Below, piece after piece: positions 17,562 through 27,707 of a stretch of DNA of 64,000 nucleotides (position 1 is the first letter of the stretch; every line of letters starts with the position of its first letter). The DNA comes from Capnocytophaga stomatis (lineage in GTDB: Bacteria; Bacteroidota; Bacteroidia; Flavobacteriales; Flavobacteriaceae). The stretch lies in NCBI RefSeq assembly GCF_002302635.1, contig NZ_CP022387.1, positions 1,488,001-1,552,000 of the forward strand, given 5' to 3'. Both the position numbers and the translations under genes were made by a program. The notes beneath the pieces are model-generated. The model saw only the letters and a list, made by a program, of their open reading frames with translations, ran no database searches and was not told the origin of the DNA.

Positions 17562-17875
17562 CGTTATCATTAGATAGAAAATACCATTTTAATGCCCTCT
17601 TATTTATCAAAAAAAGTATATTTTTACCTAATACAACAAGCCCAAAAGATGATGTCGTCAACCGGCTTTTTTTACAAATAGAAGAAAATCTATACGGATT
17701 TGTTTACAAAACGTTGAATGAAAATTTCGCTCAATATGAGAAACCTTTTGATGTAGAAATTTCTATTTTTGCTTTTGATTTTATGAAAACAAGTATAGGG
17801 TTAGGTAATGTTTATAAGGTTTTTAGAGGTCAAGAAGAAGTTGGTTGGATAGAAATACGAAGAAAAGTCGAATAG
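17558..17875 (+). CDS. Hypothetical protein, possible orphan immunity protein
   Basis: The product has 105 residues and no signal peptide or membrane helix, and I do not recognise the family. It is small and rich in acidic and aromatic residues, with a mixed alpha/beta appearance (FDVEISIFAFDFMK near residue 65-80, then VYKVFRGQEEVGWIEIRRK). The start overlaps the stop of the upstream toxin-like remnant by the ATGA arrangement. The immunity suggestion rests on this overlap and on the size, not on sequence similarity. It lies inside the accessory segment between ybeY and mnmG. Confidence 0.55.
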   Translation: MTLSLDRKYHFNALLFIKKSIFLPNTTSPKDDVVNRLFLQIEENLYGFVYKTLNENFAQYEKPFDVEISIFAFDFMKTSIGLGNVYKVFRGQEEVGWIEIRRKVE

Positions 17876-17965
17876 AATTAGTTTTAAAGTAGTGATTATG
17901 GGTATGAGGAAGGGTGGTGATTCCTCCATCGTATGAGTTTAAGTTTAAACAAATAAAAAAATAGT

Positions 17966-18517
17966 ATGTTTCAAGAAATGTCTGAAGGTATCAAGCTTAT
18001 AGCTATTTTATCATTAATTTTATTGACTCTGTCTCTTGTCGTTCCCAAGGTAATGAAAAAAGTTGATAAATAAGAAGTTACCTTAACAATAATATTGCTT
18101 TTCTCTATTTCAGGTCTGCTAGTAATCATGAAATTTAGAGACGATAAGTTTTACAGATTAACCGATAATTACGCTATAACCAAAGGATATATAGATGGTT
18201 ATTTTGTTGGCGGTAAAGTTAGCATACCAACAATGGGAGTGAGCGCACCAAACAATAGTGTAGAATATAGTTACTTTGTTGGTGAAGATTTTTATATTGA
18301 AAAGTATAGTGAGCCAGGACGAGTAGAGATACCTGATATAAAACCAGATTTGTCTGCTAATTATATAGTTATTTATGAAAAGACAAATCCTCAAAATAGC
18401 TTCATATTATTGAATTATCCTGTTAAAGATGATATTCAACTTAAAGAGTATCAGAAAGTTTTTGAAAAGACAATCCCTGATAACGTTTTTAAGAATTATA
18501 AGCACGAAAAGAGATAG
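17966..18517 (+). pseudogene. Two-helix membrane protein interrupted by an in-frame TAA
   Basis: The ATG at 17966 opens 35 codons with one membrane helix (IKLIAILSLILLTLSLVV) and ends in KKVDK and a TAA at 18071. The same frame continues right after this stop with a second helix (VTLTIILLFSISGLLVIM) and about 125 further residues, to 18517. No further stop occurs. The simplest reading is one 182-residue protein with two membrane helices and an outer domain, broken by a single base change from a Lys-like codon. The downstream part could restart at a TTG (18095) or at ATG 18128. Readthrough cannot be excluded. The family is not recognised; position suggests part of the same decayed accessory segment. 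Confidence 0.55.
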
Positions 18518-18612
18518 ATTAAGAACAAAGAAAAGTTATTGCTTCTGAATATTCCTACTAAATTTTACATTGAAAGTTTATAAAAAACTATAACCATTTA
18601 ACCTAAATAACA

Positions 18613-19263
18613 ATGAAAAAAATTATTCTTTTATTCGCTGTAATGCTTTCATTTTCTGGTTTTTCGCAAGAGATAAAACATTCTCATTTTTATTACCAAC
18701 GTGCCGATTTTTTCGATAAGTTCCCTGTTACTTCAAAAGATATTGTTTTCTTAGGGAACAGCATTACTAACGGGTGCGAATGGGCGGAACTCTTCGGAAA
18801 GAAAAACATAAAAAACAGAGGTATTAGCGGCGATATTTCGCAGGGAGTTTATGAAAGATTGGACAATATCGTAAACGGAAAGCCTAAAAAAATATTTCTG
18901 CTCATTGGAGTGAATGACATTGCCCGAAAAATTCCGTTGGAAACCACTTCGCAAAACATCGAAAAAATTGTGATGAAAATACAGCAAGTTTCGCCAAAAA
19001 CCAAGATTTATTTGCAAAGTGTTTTGCCGGTAAATTCTGATTTTAAGATGTTTGAGGCTCATCAACAACCCGAAAAAATACACGAGCTTAACGCTGAAAT
19101 TCGCCGAATTTGCCAGAAATATAAAGTCGCTTATGTGGATTTGTACTCGCATTTTATCGTACCCAACACCGACAAGCTAAAACCCGAACTCACCAACGAC
19201 GGACTTCATCTAATGGCGGAAGGATACTTGCTGTGGAAGAAAATCGTTTTGCCTTATTTGTAG
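18613..19263 (+). CDS. Secreted SGNH/GDSL-type hydrolase
   Basis: The 216-residue protein has a signal peptide ending near GFSQE and is probably periplasmic or secreted. It belongs to the SGNH esterase family. Block I is LGNSITNG with catalytic Ser50, block II includes the Gly of RGISGD, block III is IGVNDI and block V is DGLHL with Asp196 and His199. The family removes acyl or acetyl groups from lipids, glycans or other esters. The overall arrangement resembles the PAF-acetylhydrolase-like branch. The substrate cannot be read from sequence. It stands alone between the broken membrane protein and mnmG. Confidence 0.88.
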   Translation: MKKIILLFAVMLSFSGFSQEIKHSHFYYQRADFFDKFPVTSKDIVFLGNSITNGCEWAELFGKKNIKNRGISGDISQGVYERLDNIVNGKPKKIFLLIGVNDIARKIPLETTSQNIEKIVMKIQQVSPKTKIYLQSVLPVNSDFKMFEAHQQPEKIHELNAEIRRICQKYKVAYVDLYSHFIVPNTDKLKPELTNDGLHLMAEGYLLWKKIVLPYL

Positions 19264-19356
19264 TTTAAGGCTCGTAACTTCCTTAAAAAATGTAATTTCT
19301 TTCAGCTAAAAATCAACAAGATTTTTAGACAGTAATTCTTTTTCTCTAAATTATCG

Positions 19357-19364
19357 TATTTTTG
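19357..19364 (+). promoter_or_regulatory. -7 promoter box upstream of mnmG
   Basis: TATTTTTG fits TAnnTTTG and lies 96 bp before the mnmG ATG. No TTG stands 19 bp upstream, so the assignment is moderate. A separate promoter makes sense because accessory genes now separate mnmG from ybeY. Confidence 0.4.
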
Positions 19365-19459
19365 TCGCCCTAATTGTAAAGTTATTAGGAATTAAGCCAG
19401 TGGAATTTTAAATCACAATTGCCCATTGCCTAATCCCTATTGCCTAAAAAAAGAAAAAA

Positions 19460-21331
19460 ATGTTTCAAGAAAAATACGACGTTATCGTAGTTGGGGGCGG
19501 ACACGCAGGAGCCGAAGCTGCCGCTGCCGCTGCCAATATGGGAGCAAAAACCTTGCTCATCACAATGCAATTACAAAATATCGCACAAATGTCGTGCAAC
19601 CCAGCCATTGGTGGAATTGCCAAGGGGCAAATCGTTCGTGAGATTGACGCTTTGGGCGGATACACGGGCATCATTACTGACAAAACCGCCATTCAGTTTA
19701 AAATGCTCAATCAGTCCAAAGGACCGGCAATGTGGAGTCCGCGAGCTCAGTCCGACCGTATGCGATTTGCCGAAGAATGGCGTCTCCAACTCGAAAGATT
19801 GCCCAATCTCGACTTCTATCAGGATATGGTTTCCGACCTCATTATCGAAAATCATCAGGTAAAAGGTGTGAAAACTTCGCTCGGGATTTCCATTTTTGCC
19901 AAAACGGTAATTCTCACTAACGGAACTTTCCTAAATGGAGTTATTCACATCGGGATGAAGCAATTTGGAGGCGGAAGAGCAGGAGAAAAGGCTTCCAAAG
20001 GAATTACCGAATGCCTTGTAAATCACGGATTTGAGTCAGGAAGAATGAAAACAGGAACGCCGCCTCGCGTGGATAGCCGTTCACTCGACTATTCCAAAAT
20101 GATACCACAGCCTGGCGATGACAAACCCGAAAAGTTTTCCTTCTCGGAAGAAACCCAACCGCTTCAAATTCAGAAGGATTGCTTTATGACCTACACCAGC
20201 GAGGAGGTACACGACTTGCTCCGTACAGGATTCGACCGTTCACCGATGTTCAGAGGTGCCATTCAGGGCGTAGGACCGCGATACTGCCCTTCAATTGAGG
20301 ACAAAATCAACCGATTTGCCGACAAAGACCGCCATCAAATCTTCGTCGAACCCGAAGGCTGGGACACGGTGGAGGTGTACGTAAACGGATTCTCCACATC
20401 ACTGCCCGAAGAGGTTCAGTTTGAGGCACTTCGCAAGGTAGAAGGCTTTGAAAACGTGAAGTTTTTCCGCCCAGGGTACGCCATTGAGTACGATTATTTT
20501 CCGCCAACGCAACTCAAACATACATTAGAGACCAAACTGGTTGAAAATCTGTATTTCGCAGGGCAAATCAACGGAACAACAGGCTACGAGGAGGCTGCTG
20601 CACAAGGACTTATGGCAGGAATCAATGCAGTACGCAAAATCCGTGAGCAAGAGGAAATTATCTTAAAGCGAAGTGAAGCCTACATCGGTGTTTTGATTGA
20701 CGATTTAATCACAAAAGGCACGGAAGAACCCTACCGAATGTTCACCTCACGAGCGGAATATCGCACCCTTTTGCGACAAGACAACGCCGATGCACGACTC
20801 ACCCCACTGGGCTTTTCGCTCGGTTTGGCATCGCCACGAAGAATGGAGGTTTTGGAGAAAAAACAAGCCCAAACCAACGCTTTTGTTGATTTCTTTAAGG
20901 AAACGAGCATCCGCCCTGAGGAAGCGAATCCGATTTTGGCAAAATACGATTCGTCCCCAATGAAACAGGGCGACAAGATGTACAAAGTGCTTTCCAGACC
21001 CAACATAACCATTGCCGATTTGCAGGAATTGGACAGCGTAAAATCATTCGTGGAAGCTAATGAAATTAACAAAGAAATCATTGAACAAACCGAAATTGAG
21101 GTCAAATACGCGGGTTACATCGAAAAGGAGAAAAACAACGCTGACAAACTCAACCGCTTGGAAGACATTCGCATACCCGAGAATTTCAATTACGACAAGC
21201 TGACGTCGCTTTCGTTTGAGAGCCGCGAGAAGCTGAAAAAAATCCGCCCGACGAGCCTTTCCCAAGCCTCGCGTATCAGTGGCGTTTCCCCCGCGGATAT
21301 TAGTATTTTGTTGGTGTATATGGGGAGGTAG
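19460..21331 (+). CDS. mnmG: tRNA uridine-5-carboxymethylaminomethyl modification enzyme MnmG (GidA)
   Basis: The product has 623 residues, the normal family length. MnmG with MnmE installs the carboxymethylaminomethyl group at wobble U34 of certain tRNAs, using FAD, NADH and methylene-tetrahydrofolate. The N-terminal FAD-binding dinucleotide fold VVGGGHAGAEAA is present, then SCNPAIGGIAKG and GRMKTGTPPRVD. The insertion domain and the C-terminal helical domain (YAGYIEKE and ISGVSPADISILLVYMGR) follow. GC content and codon use look higher than in the neighbouring accessory genes. The next gene starts 21 bp downstream. Confidence 0.97.
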   Translation: MFQEKYDVIVVGGGHAGAEAAAAAANMGAKTLLITMQLQNIAQMSCNPAIGGIAKGQIVREIDALGGYTGIITDKTAIQFKMLNQSKGPAMWSPRAQSDRMRFAEEWRLQLERLPNLDFYQDMVSDLIIENHQVKGVKTSLGISIFAKTVILTNGTFLNGVIHIGMKQFGGGRAGEKASKGITECLVNHGFESGRMKTGTPPRVDSRSLDYSKMIPQPGDDKPEKFSFSEETQPLQIQKDCFMTYTSEEVHDLLRTGFDRSPMFRGAIQGVGPRYCPSIEDKINRFADKDRHQIFVEPEGWDTVEVYVNGFSTSLPEEVQFEALRKVEGFENVKFFRPGYAIEYDYFPPTQLKHTLETKLVENLYFAGQINGTTGYEEAAAQGLMAGINAVRKIREQEEIILKRSEAYIGVLIDDLITKGTEEPYRMFTSRAEYRTLLRQDNADARLTPLGFSLGLASPRRMEVLEKKQAQTNAFVDFFKETSIRPEEANPILAKYDSSPMKQGDKMYKVLSRPNITIADLQELDSVKSFVEANEINKEIIEQTEIEVKYAGYIEKEKNNADKLNRLEDIRIPENFNYDKLTSLSFESREKLKKIRPTSLSQASRISGVSPADISILLVYMGR

Positions 21332-21352
21332 TGAGTCTAAAACTTTAAAACT

Positions 21353-22108
21353 ATGACAAAAGAACAATTCATAACACAGTACGAAAAAGCAATCAAGTTA
21401 CGAGATACAAATAGCACACAAGAAGCAATAACTCTGTTTGAGGAAATTCTTTCCCAAGTGGAAAAAAATCCTGAAATGTTGACCGATGATGAAGTTATCC
21501 TAACCGAATACGGAACGCTTATTTGCAAAGCCTTGTTTTACAGCGATTTCGCTTGTGCTCTTGATGATAGCGGGGATTTGAAAGGAGCTTTACAAATGGA
21601 ACGTCGTGCTTTGGAACAAATGTCAAAAATGAAAAATAGAGATTATTTGGGAGCCAGTTATCTCAACTATTCTGACTATTGTATGCAGTCAAAAGATTTT
21701 CAAGAGGCACTTTCGGTACTTCAAAAAGGAATTGATGATATTGAAAAAGAGGATTTTAAACAAAGAATTGAAATCATAATAGGAATTTATATCAACACAG
21801 GACTTTGTAATTATTTCTTGGGGAATAAAAACGAAGCAGAAAAATATTTGGAAATTGCACTTGATTATTTGAAAACTGCAAAAGAAGAACTAAATTTTGT
21901 GTACGAAGAGTTTGACCAAGATTATTTCGAGGTAAACTATTTCCTGAGTGAAATCCACAAAGAAAAAGGGAATAATTCTGATTATGAAAGATATAGAGAT
22001 GAAACCATAGAATCAGCATCTTGTATTTCAAACGATGATGTGGAATATTTCACCGCCATTTACCCAGATGAAATAAAGCAAAAACTCAAAGAATTTTTAT
22101 TCAAATAG
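21353..22108 (+). CDS. Tetratricopeptide-repeat protein of unknown function
   Basis: The 251-residue protein has no signal peptide. It consists of helical repeats with TPR features, for example at about residues 8-40 (QYEKAIKLRDTNSTQEAITLFEEIL), around 95-130 and around 145-175 (INTGLCNYFLGNKNEAEKYLEIAL). It is rich in Glu and Lys. TPR proteins act as scaffolds for protein binding, and no specific partner is evident. It starts 21 bp after mnmG and may be read from the same transcript. The specific family is not recognised. Confidence 0.75.
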   Translation: MTKEQFITQYEKAIKLRDTNSTQEAITLFEEILSQVEKNPEMLTDDEVILTEYGTLICKALFYSDFACALDDSGDLKGALQMERRALEQMSKMKNRDYLGASYLNYSDYCMQSKDFQEALSVLQKGIDDIEKEDFKQRIEIIIGIYINTGLCNYFLGNKNEAEKYLEIALDYLKTAKEELNFVYEEFDQDYFEVNYFLSEIHKEKGNNSDYERYRDETIESASCISNDDVEYFTAIYPDEIKQKLKEFLFK

Positions 22109-22161
22109 CAAATAAATTCAAAAAAATATCCGAAATTTGTAGAGAAAAATTCCCAAACATT

Positions 22162-23937
22162 ATGATTTCTATTTACAAAGAAAAACTACAGGAAGCGACC
22201 ATCAACTATCAAAAGCTAACCAAAAAATACAACCTGATTAGTTTTTTAAGGCTCGTTGTTACGGTGCTTGCTATTGTATTGATTTACTTCTGTTTTCAAG
22301 ATTTTAATATAAAATCTGTTTTTGGAGTTGCTTTTTTGGTTGTTTTGTTCTTATTTCTTGTCGTTTGGCATAAAAAAATCTCTTTTTTTCGTAAATTGGA
22401 GAAGTCAAAGATAGAAATTAATGCAAAAGAGATTCGTTTTTTGGAAAAAAATGAATATTTTTCAGATAATGGAGCTGAATTTCAGGAAGAATCACATTCT
22501 TACGCGTATGATTTGGATGTTTTTGGCGAAAAATCTTTATTTCATCATATTAATCGGGCTAAAACTTTCCTCGGTAAGAAGCATTTAGCATCTTGTTTTT
22601 TAAATCCAGAAATGGAAAATATTGCTGAAAATCAGCAAAGTATTTCTGAATTATCAGAAAAAATAGATTGGAGACAGAATTTTTCCGCACTGACTTCACA
22701 GGTGAGCGATTCCGCTGATTTTTACGAAAAAATTGAGATGTGGACTCAAAAAAAGGAAATTTCTTTTCCAAAATGGATGCAATTTTTCGCTTATATATCT
22801 CCTTTATTATTAATTAGTTGCACTATTTTAGGATTTATTTCGGACGCCTTTCCGTTTCATAATTGGGCAAAATTGTTATTTCTGGTTAATTTGGTGATTT
22901 TTGGTTACGTATTCGGAGTTATCCAACGCAATAAGATAAGTTTTGAAGGAGCATACAAAATTTTATATTCTTACAGAAAAAGTATTGCTTTTGTTGAAAA
23001 TTCAGACTTTAAATCGGATAAATTGAATAAAATCCAACAAAAATTGTATCAAAAAGAACAAAAATCGAGTGTTTTAATCAAAAAACTATCCAATTTACTT
23101 GATGATTTGGATAATTTGAGCAATGTTTTGGTGTCAATTCCGTTAAATTGCTTTACTTTTTATCATTTTCACGTATATATTCAGTTAATTCGTTGGAAAA
23201 ATCAATATTCAAGTTACATAAAAGATTGGTTAGACGTTGTTGGAGAGATGGAAGCACTTGGTAGTTTCGCTAATTTTAAGTATAACAATCCGAAATATGT
23301 TTTCCCCGAGATAAATTCAGATTATCAGATATATTTTGAAGAAGTTGGTCATCCGCTTATTTCTGAAAAACAAAGAGTTACAAATTCTATTTCCTTTATT
23401 GAAAATTCGTTTGTAATTTTAACGGGTTCAAATATGTCAGGAAAAAGCACCTTTTTACGAACCTTGGGCGTGAATATGCTTCTGACATCGATGGGTTTGC
23501 CTGTTTGTGCTAAGAGGGCGGTTGTCCATCCTATGAAAATATTGGTTTCTATGCGGTTATCCGATTCTCTGAACGACGGAAAATCGTACTTTTTTGCAGA
23601 AATACGTAGGATTCAAGGAATTATACAAAGCCTTGAAAATCAAATTTGTTTTGTGCTTTTAGATGAGCTTTTACGCGGAACAAATTCGGAAGATAAACAA
23701 TTGGGAACCATTAAAATAATTGAGAAAATCATCCGCTTGAATGCCATTGGCGTTGTTGCCACACACGATGTTGAAGTTTGCCAGCTCACAAAAAAATATC
23801 CGCAAACGCTTCAAAATAAATGCTTTGAAGTACAAATTGAAAATGATTCGCTCCATTTTGACTATAAAATCAGAGATGGCGTTTGCCGGAATAAAAATGC
23901 TACTTTTTTGATGAAAAAATTGGAAATAATTGATTAA
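22162..23937 (+). CDS. MutS-family ATPase with N-terminal membrane helices
   Basis: The 591-residue product carries the MutS domain V ATPase at its C-terminus. The Walker A motif GSNMSGKST lies at residues 422-430, and the Walker B region LLDELLRGTNS and THDVEVC follow. The N-terminal half differs from MutS1 and MutS2. Two hydrophobic helices sit near residues 28-70 and a second pair near 205-255. The mismatch-recognition domain is absent. This architecture is found in Bacteroidota MutS-like membrane proteins of unknown role. Mismatch repair itself is unlikely because the DNA-sensing domains are missing. It lies 53 bp after the TPR gene. Confidence 0.85.
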   Translation: MISIYKEKLQEATINYQKLTKKYNLISFLRLVVTVLAIVLIYFCFQDFNIKSVFGVAFLVVLFLFLVVWHKKISFFRKLEKSKIEINAKEIRFLEKNEYFSDNGAEFQEESHSYAYDLDVFGEKSLFHHINRAKTFLGKKHLASCFLNPEMENIAENQQSISELSEKIDWRQNFSALTSQVSDSADFYEKIEMWTQKKEISFPKWMQFFAYISPLLLISCTILGFISDAFPFHNWAKLLFLVNLVIFGYVFGVIQRNKISFEGAYKILYSYRKSIAFVENSDFKSDKLNKIQQKLYQKEQKSSVLIKKLSNLLDDLDNLSNVLVSIPLNCFTFYHFHVYIQLIRWKNQYSSYIKDWLDVVGEMEALGSFANFKYNNPKYVFPEINSDYQIYFEEVGHPLISEKQRVTNSISFIENSFVILTGSNMSGKSTFLRTLGVNMLLTSMGLPVCAKRAVVHPMKILVSMRLSDSLNDGKSYFFAEIRRIQGIIQSLENQICFVLLDELLRGTNSEDKQLGTIKIIEKIIRLNAIGVVATHDVEVCQLTKKYPQTLQNKCFEVQIENDSLHFDYKIRDGVCRNKNATFLMKKLEIID

Positions 23938-24202
23938 ATTGCTTTCTGATTTTTTGTAAGAAATACTTCCATATTTTGGTTTTGTAAAATAGAATTATTA
24001 TAAATAATGATTTTTGTTGTAAAAATTTCAATTGTTAAAATGTGTTGAATTGTATTGTTTTTGTAATACTTAAGTGGTTTATTTGACAAAAAGAAATTTT
24101 GTGAAAAGTGTCTTTAACAAAGTGGTAAATAATTCTAAAATATTGATGAAATAATAGAAAGGATATTTGATTGAATATTTTTTATTTCATCAAAACATTT
24201 CG

Positions 24203-24210
24203 TACATTTG
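24203..24210 (+). promoter_or_regulatory. -7 promoter box of the aconitase gene
   Basis: TACATTTG fits TAnnTTTG exactly and lies 30 bp before the start codon. No TTG is found at the usual 19-bp spacing. The rest of the 302-bp gap 23938-24239 is AT-rich and contains no evident gene. Confidence 0.5.
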
Positions 24211-24239
24211 CGAGTACATAAAACTAAAAAATTACATTT

Positions 24240-26507
24240 ATGGCATTTGATATTGAAATGATAAAAAAAGTGTACGAGCGTATGCCCGAAAGAGTTTCGA
24301 AAGCACGTGAACTTGTGGGACGTCCGCTGACACTTTCTGAGAAAATTCTTTACGCTCACCTTTGGGACGGAATGCCCGAAAAAGCGTACGGGCGTGCAAA
24401 GGATTATGTGGATTTTGCTCCTGACCGTATTGCTTGCCAGGACGCAACTGCCCAAATGGCTTTATTGCAGTTTATGCACGCTGGAAAATCAAAAGTTGCA
24501 GTGCCTACAACGGTACATTGCGACCACCTTATCCAAGCAAAAGTTGGGGCAGAGCAAGATTTGAAAGTTGCCCAAGAACAATCAAAAGAGGTTTTTGATT
24601 TTCTTTCTTCAGTATCAAATAAATACGGAATTGGTTTCTGGAAGCCCGGAGCGGGAATCATTCACCAAGTGGTTTTGGAAAATTATGCATTCCCTGGGGG
24701 AATGATGATAGGTACAGACTCACACACGCCCAACGCAGGTGGTCTTGGAATGATTGCCATTGGAGTTGGTGGTGCCGATGCTGTAGATGTAATGGCAGGA
24801 ATGCCGTGGGAGCTTAAATTCCCGAAAATAATCGGGGTGAAACTTACAGGAGAGCTCAACGGTTGGACTGCTCCTAAGGATATCATTCTGCGTGTTGCCG
24901 ATATTCTCACAGTAAAAGGAGGTACGGGAGCGATAATCGAATATTTCGGGGAAGGAGCTAAATCAATTTCTTGTACTGCAAAAGGAACAATTTGTAATAT
25001 GGGGGCAGAAATCGGGGCAACAACTTCTACTTTCGGGTATGATGATTCAATGAGAAGATATTTGCGTGCCACAGGTCGTGAAGATGTAGTGCTTGAGGCT
25101 GACAAAGTAGCGAGCCATCTTACGGCTGATGCTGAAGTATATGCAAATCCTGAAAAATATTTCGATCAATTAATTGAGATAAATCTTTCTGAATTAGAGC
25201 CTTACGTAAATGGTCCTTTCACTCCGGACAGAGGAACGCCGGTTTCAAAAATGAAAAAAGTTGCCGTTGAAAATGGCTGGCCATTGAAGGTAGAGTGGGG
25301 CTTGATAGGTTCTTGCACAAACTCTTCATACGAGGATATGACACGAGCTGTTTCTATCGTGGAGCAAGCCTTGGACTTGGGAATCACACCAAAAGCAGAA
25401 CTTGGGATAAATCCTGGTTCTCAGCAAATTAAATATACTATTGAGCGTGATGGAATTATCGATGCGTTCAAAAAACTTGGCACAAAAGTGTTTACCAATG
25501 CTTGTGGTCCTTGCATCGGTCAGTGGGATAGAGAAGGAGCTGAAAAACAAGAAAAAAACACGATTATTCACTCTTTCAACCGTAACTTTTCTAAAAGAGC
25601 AGACGGGAATCCGAACACGCACGCATTTGTTACTTCACCTGAAATGGTTGCTGCTTTGGCAATTGCAGGGCGTTTGGATTTTAACCCAATGACAGATAAA
25701 CTGTTAAACGATAAAGGAGAAGAAGTTATGTTCAAGCCTCCTTTTGGGGAAGAACTTCCGGAGAAAGGATTCGATGTTGATGACCCTGGCTATCAATCTC
25801 CTGCGGCAGACGGTTCATCTGTTCAGGTGGTGGTACGTCCTGATTCACAGCGTTTACAATTGCTTGAGCCTTTTCAACCTTGGGACGGAAAAAATATCAC
25901 AGGAGCTAAATTACTTATCAAAGCTGAAGGAAAATGTACCACAGACCACATTTCGATGGCAGGACCTTGGTTGCGTTTCCGTGGGCATTTGGATAACATT
26001 TCAAACAATATGCTTATTGGAGCCGTAAATGCTTTCAATTCAAAGACTAATTCCGTAAAAAATCAACTTACAGAAACATACGGCGAAGTACCAGCAGTGC
26101 AACGTCAGTACAAAGCCAACAACATTCCTACCATCGTAGTGGGTGACCAAAACTACGGAGAGGGTTCGTCACGTGAGCACGCAGCTATGGAACCTCGTCA
26201 TTTGGGAGTTCGGGCAGTTTTGGTAAAATCGTTTGCACGTATTCACGAAACGAATTTGAAAAAACAAGGAATGCTTGCTTTAACATTTGCTAACGAAGCC
26301 GATTATGACAAAATTCAAGAAGATGACACAATTAACTTTTTGGATTTGACAGAATTTGCTCCGAACAAACCATTGCATTTGGAATTTGTTCACGCTGACG
26401 GCACAAAAGACATTATTGTAGCAAACCATACTTACAATGATAGCCAAATTGAGTGGTTTAAAGCAGGAAGTGCTTTGAACTTGATAGCGGCAAGTGCAGC
26501 AAAATAA
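24240..26507 (+). CDS. acn: Aconitate hydratase
   Basis: The 755-residue enzyme interconverts citrate and isocitrate in the TCA cycle with a [4Fe-4S] cluster. The length and sequence match the mitochondrial-type aconitase found in Bacteroidota. Cluster ligands are visible in [10 protein letters not shown] and in [12 protein letters not shown]. Substrate-binding motifs include [13 protein letters not shown] and [22 protein letters not shown], which holds the active-site Ser and Arg residues. It is cytoplasmic and is followed by its own terminator, so it appears monocistronic. Confidence 0.96.
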   Translation: MAFDIEMIKKVYERMPERVSKARELVGRPLTLSEKILYAHLWDGMPEKAYGRAKDYVDFAPDRIACQDATAQMALLQFMHAGKSKVAVPTTVHCDHLIQAKVGAEQDLKVAQEQSKEVFDFLSSVSNKYGIGFWKPGAGIIHQVVLENYAFPGGMMIGTDSHTPNAGGLGMIAIGVGGADAVDVMAGMPWELKFPKIIGVKLTGELNGWTAPKDIILRVADILTVKGGTGAIIEYFGEGAKSISCTAKGTICNMGAEIGATTSTFGYDDSMRRYLRATGREDVVLEADKVASHLTADAEVYANPEKYFDQLIEINLSELEPYVNGPFTPDRGTPVSKMKKVAVENGWPLKVEWGLIGSCTNSSYEDMTRAVSIVEQALDLGITPKAELGINPGSQQIKYTIERDGIIDAFKKLGTKVFTNACGPCIGQWDREGAEKQEKNTIIHSFNRNFSKRADGNPNTHAFVTSPEMVAALAIAGRLDFNPMTDKLLNDKGEEVMFKPPFGEELPEKGFDVDDPGYQSPAADGSSVQVVVRPDSQRLQLLEPFQPWDGKNITGAKLLIKAEGKCTTDHISMAGPWLRFRGHLDNISNNMLIGAVNAFNSKTNSVKNQLTETYGEVPAVQRQYKANNIPTIVVGDQNYGEGSSREHAAMEPRHLGVRAVLVKSFARIHETNLKKQGMLALTFANEADYDKIQEDDTINFLDLTEFAPNKPLHLEFVHADGTKDIIVANHTYNDSQIEWFKAGSALNLIAASAAK

Positions 26508-26550
26508 ATAACTGAGAACTAATTACCATAATATTTATTTTTTAGTGAAG

Positions 26551-26577
26551 AAGCAGGCTCTTTGAGGGTCTGCTTTT
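26551..26577 (+). terminator. Intrinsic terminator after aconitase
   Basis: AAGCAGGC pairs imperfectly with GGTCTGCTT (26567-26575), and a T run follows. It lies 44 bp after the stop codon. Confidence 0.7.
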
Positions 26578-26614
26578 TTGTATTGAAAGAATGGAAATAA
26601 ATTTTATTCCTCTT

Positions 26615-26644
26615 TTGCTCTTTATGTTAAAATTCATATTTTTG
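26615..26644 (+). promoter_or_regulatory. Complete Bacteroidota promoter of pheS
   Basis: A TTG at 26615-26617 and TATTTTTG at 26637-26644 are separated by exactly 19 bp, the consensus for the flavobacterial primary sigma factor. The chosen pheS ATG is 32 bp downstream. Confidence 0.65.
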
Positions 26645-26676
26645 TACTTTCAAAATTGAGAAAAGATATTCAACAG

Positions 26677-27696
26677 ATGATAAACAAAATTAAAGAACAT
26701 ATTGCCGAAATTGAGAATTTTAACGCTTCAACAAAGGAAGAAATAGAGCAATTAAGAATTCAATATTTAGGAAAAAAAGGAATTTTGAACGATTTTTTTG
26801 CTGCGTTTAAGCAAGTCCCTAACGAAGAAAAGAAAGCATTTGGGCAAGTCATAAATGAGCTTAAAAACAAGGTGGAAAACAAAGTACAAGAACTTCGTGA
26901 TGCTTTGGATCAAAAGCAGGAAAGTAAAGGCGTTTATGGCGATTTAACGCGTCCTGCCACTCCCATTGCTATTGGGGCAAGACACCCGATATCGCTGGTA
27001 AAAAAACAAATCGTAGAAATTTTTTCCAATATTGGGTTTAACGTTTCCGAAGGTCCTGAAATTGAAGACGATTGGCATAACTTCACGGCACTTAACTTGC
27101 CTGAATATCACCCCGCTCGTGATATGCAGGATACGTTTTTCATCCAAACCAATCCGGATATTTTGCTTCGCACACATACCAGCTCGGTGCAGGTTCGTTA
27201 TATGGAAAATCACAAACCACCAATTCGTACCATTTCTCCGGGGCGTGTGTTCAGAAATGAAGCTATTTCATCACGTTCGCACTGTTTGTTCCATCAAGTG
27301 GAAGGATTGTACATCGACAAAGATGTATCATTTGCTGATTTGAAACAAACACTTTTGTATTTTACGAAAGAAATGTTCGGGAAGTCGAAAATTCGTTTGC
27401 GTCCGTCGTATTTCCCATTTACAGAGCCTTCTGCGGAAGTGGATATTTATTGGGGATTGAACAACGAAATCGATTATCGCATCACAAAAGGAACGGGCTG
27501 GCTTGAAATTATGGGTTGCGGAATGGTTGACCCTAACGTATTGAAAAACTGCGGTATAAATCACGAAGAATATAGCGGTTTTGCTTTCGGTATGGGCGTG
27601 GAACGTATCGCGATGCTATTGTACCAAATCGGAGATATTCGTATGTTCTACGAGAATGATATGCAATTTTTAGAGCAATTCAAAGGTGCTTTGTAA
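26677..27696 (+). CDS. pheS: Phenylalanine-tRNA ligase alpha subunit
   Basis: The product has 339 residues. PheS is the catalytic subunit of the (alpha-beta)2 enzyme that charges tRNA-Phe. The N-terminal coiled coil (about 1-85) is followed by the class II synthetase core. That core contains GPEIEDDWHNFTALNLPEYHPARDMQDTF, the motif 2 region RTISPGRVFRNEAI and the motif 3 region GFAFGMGVERIAMLL. The frame opens at a TTG seven codons upstream, but MINKIKEHI fits the family start. The beta subunit pheT is not adjacent, as is usual in Bacteroidota. Confidence 0.96.
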   Translation: MINKIKEHIAEIENFNASTKEEIEQLRIQYLGKKGILNDFFAAFKQVPNEEKKAFGQVINELKNKVENKVQELRDALDQKQESKGVYGDLTRPATPIAIGARHPISLVKKQIVEIFSNIGFNVSEGPEIEDDWHNFTALNLPEYHPARDMQDTFFIQTNPDILLRTHTSSVQVRYMENHKPPIRTISPGRVFRNEAISSRSHCLFHQVEGLYIDKDVSFADLKQTLLYFTKEMFGKSKIRLRPSYFPFTEPSAEVDIYWGLNNEIDYRITKGTGWLEIMGCGMVDPNVLKNCGINHEEYSGFAFGMGVERIAMLLYQIGDIRMFYENDMQFLEQFKGAL

Positions 27697-27707
27697 GATG
27701 TAAATAA

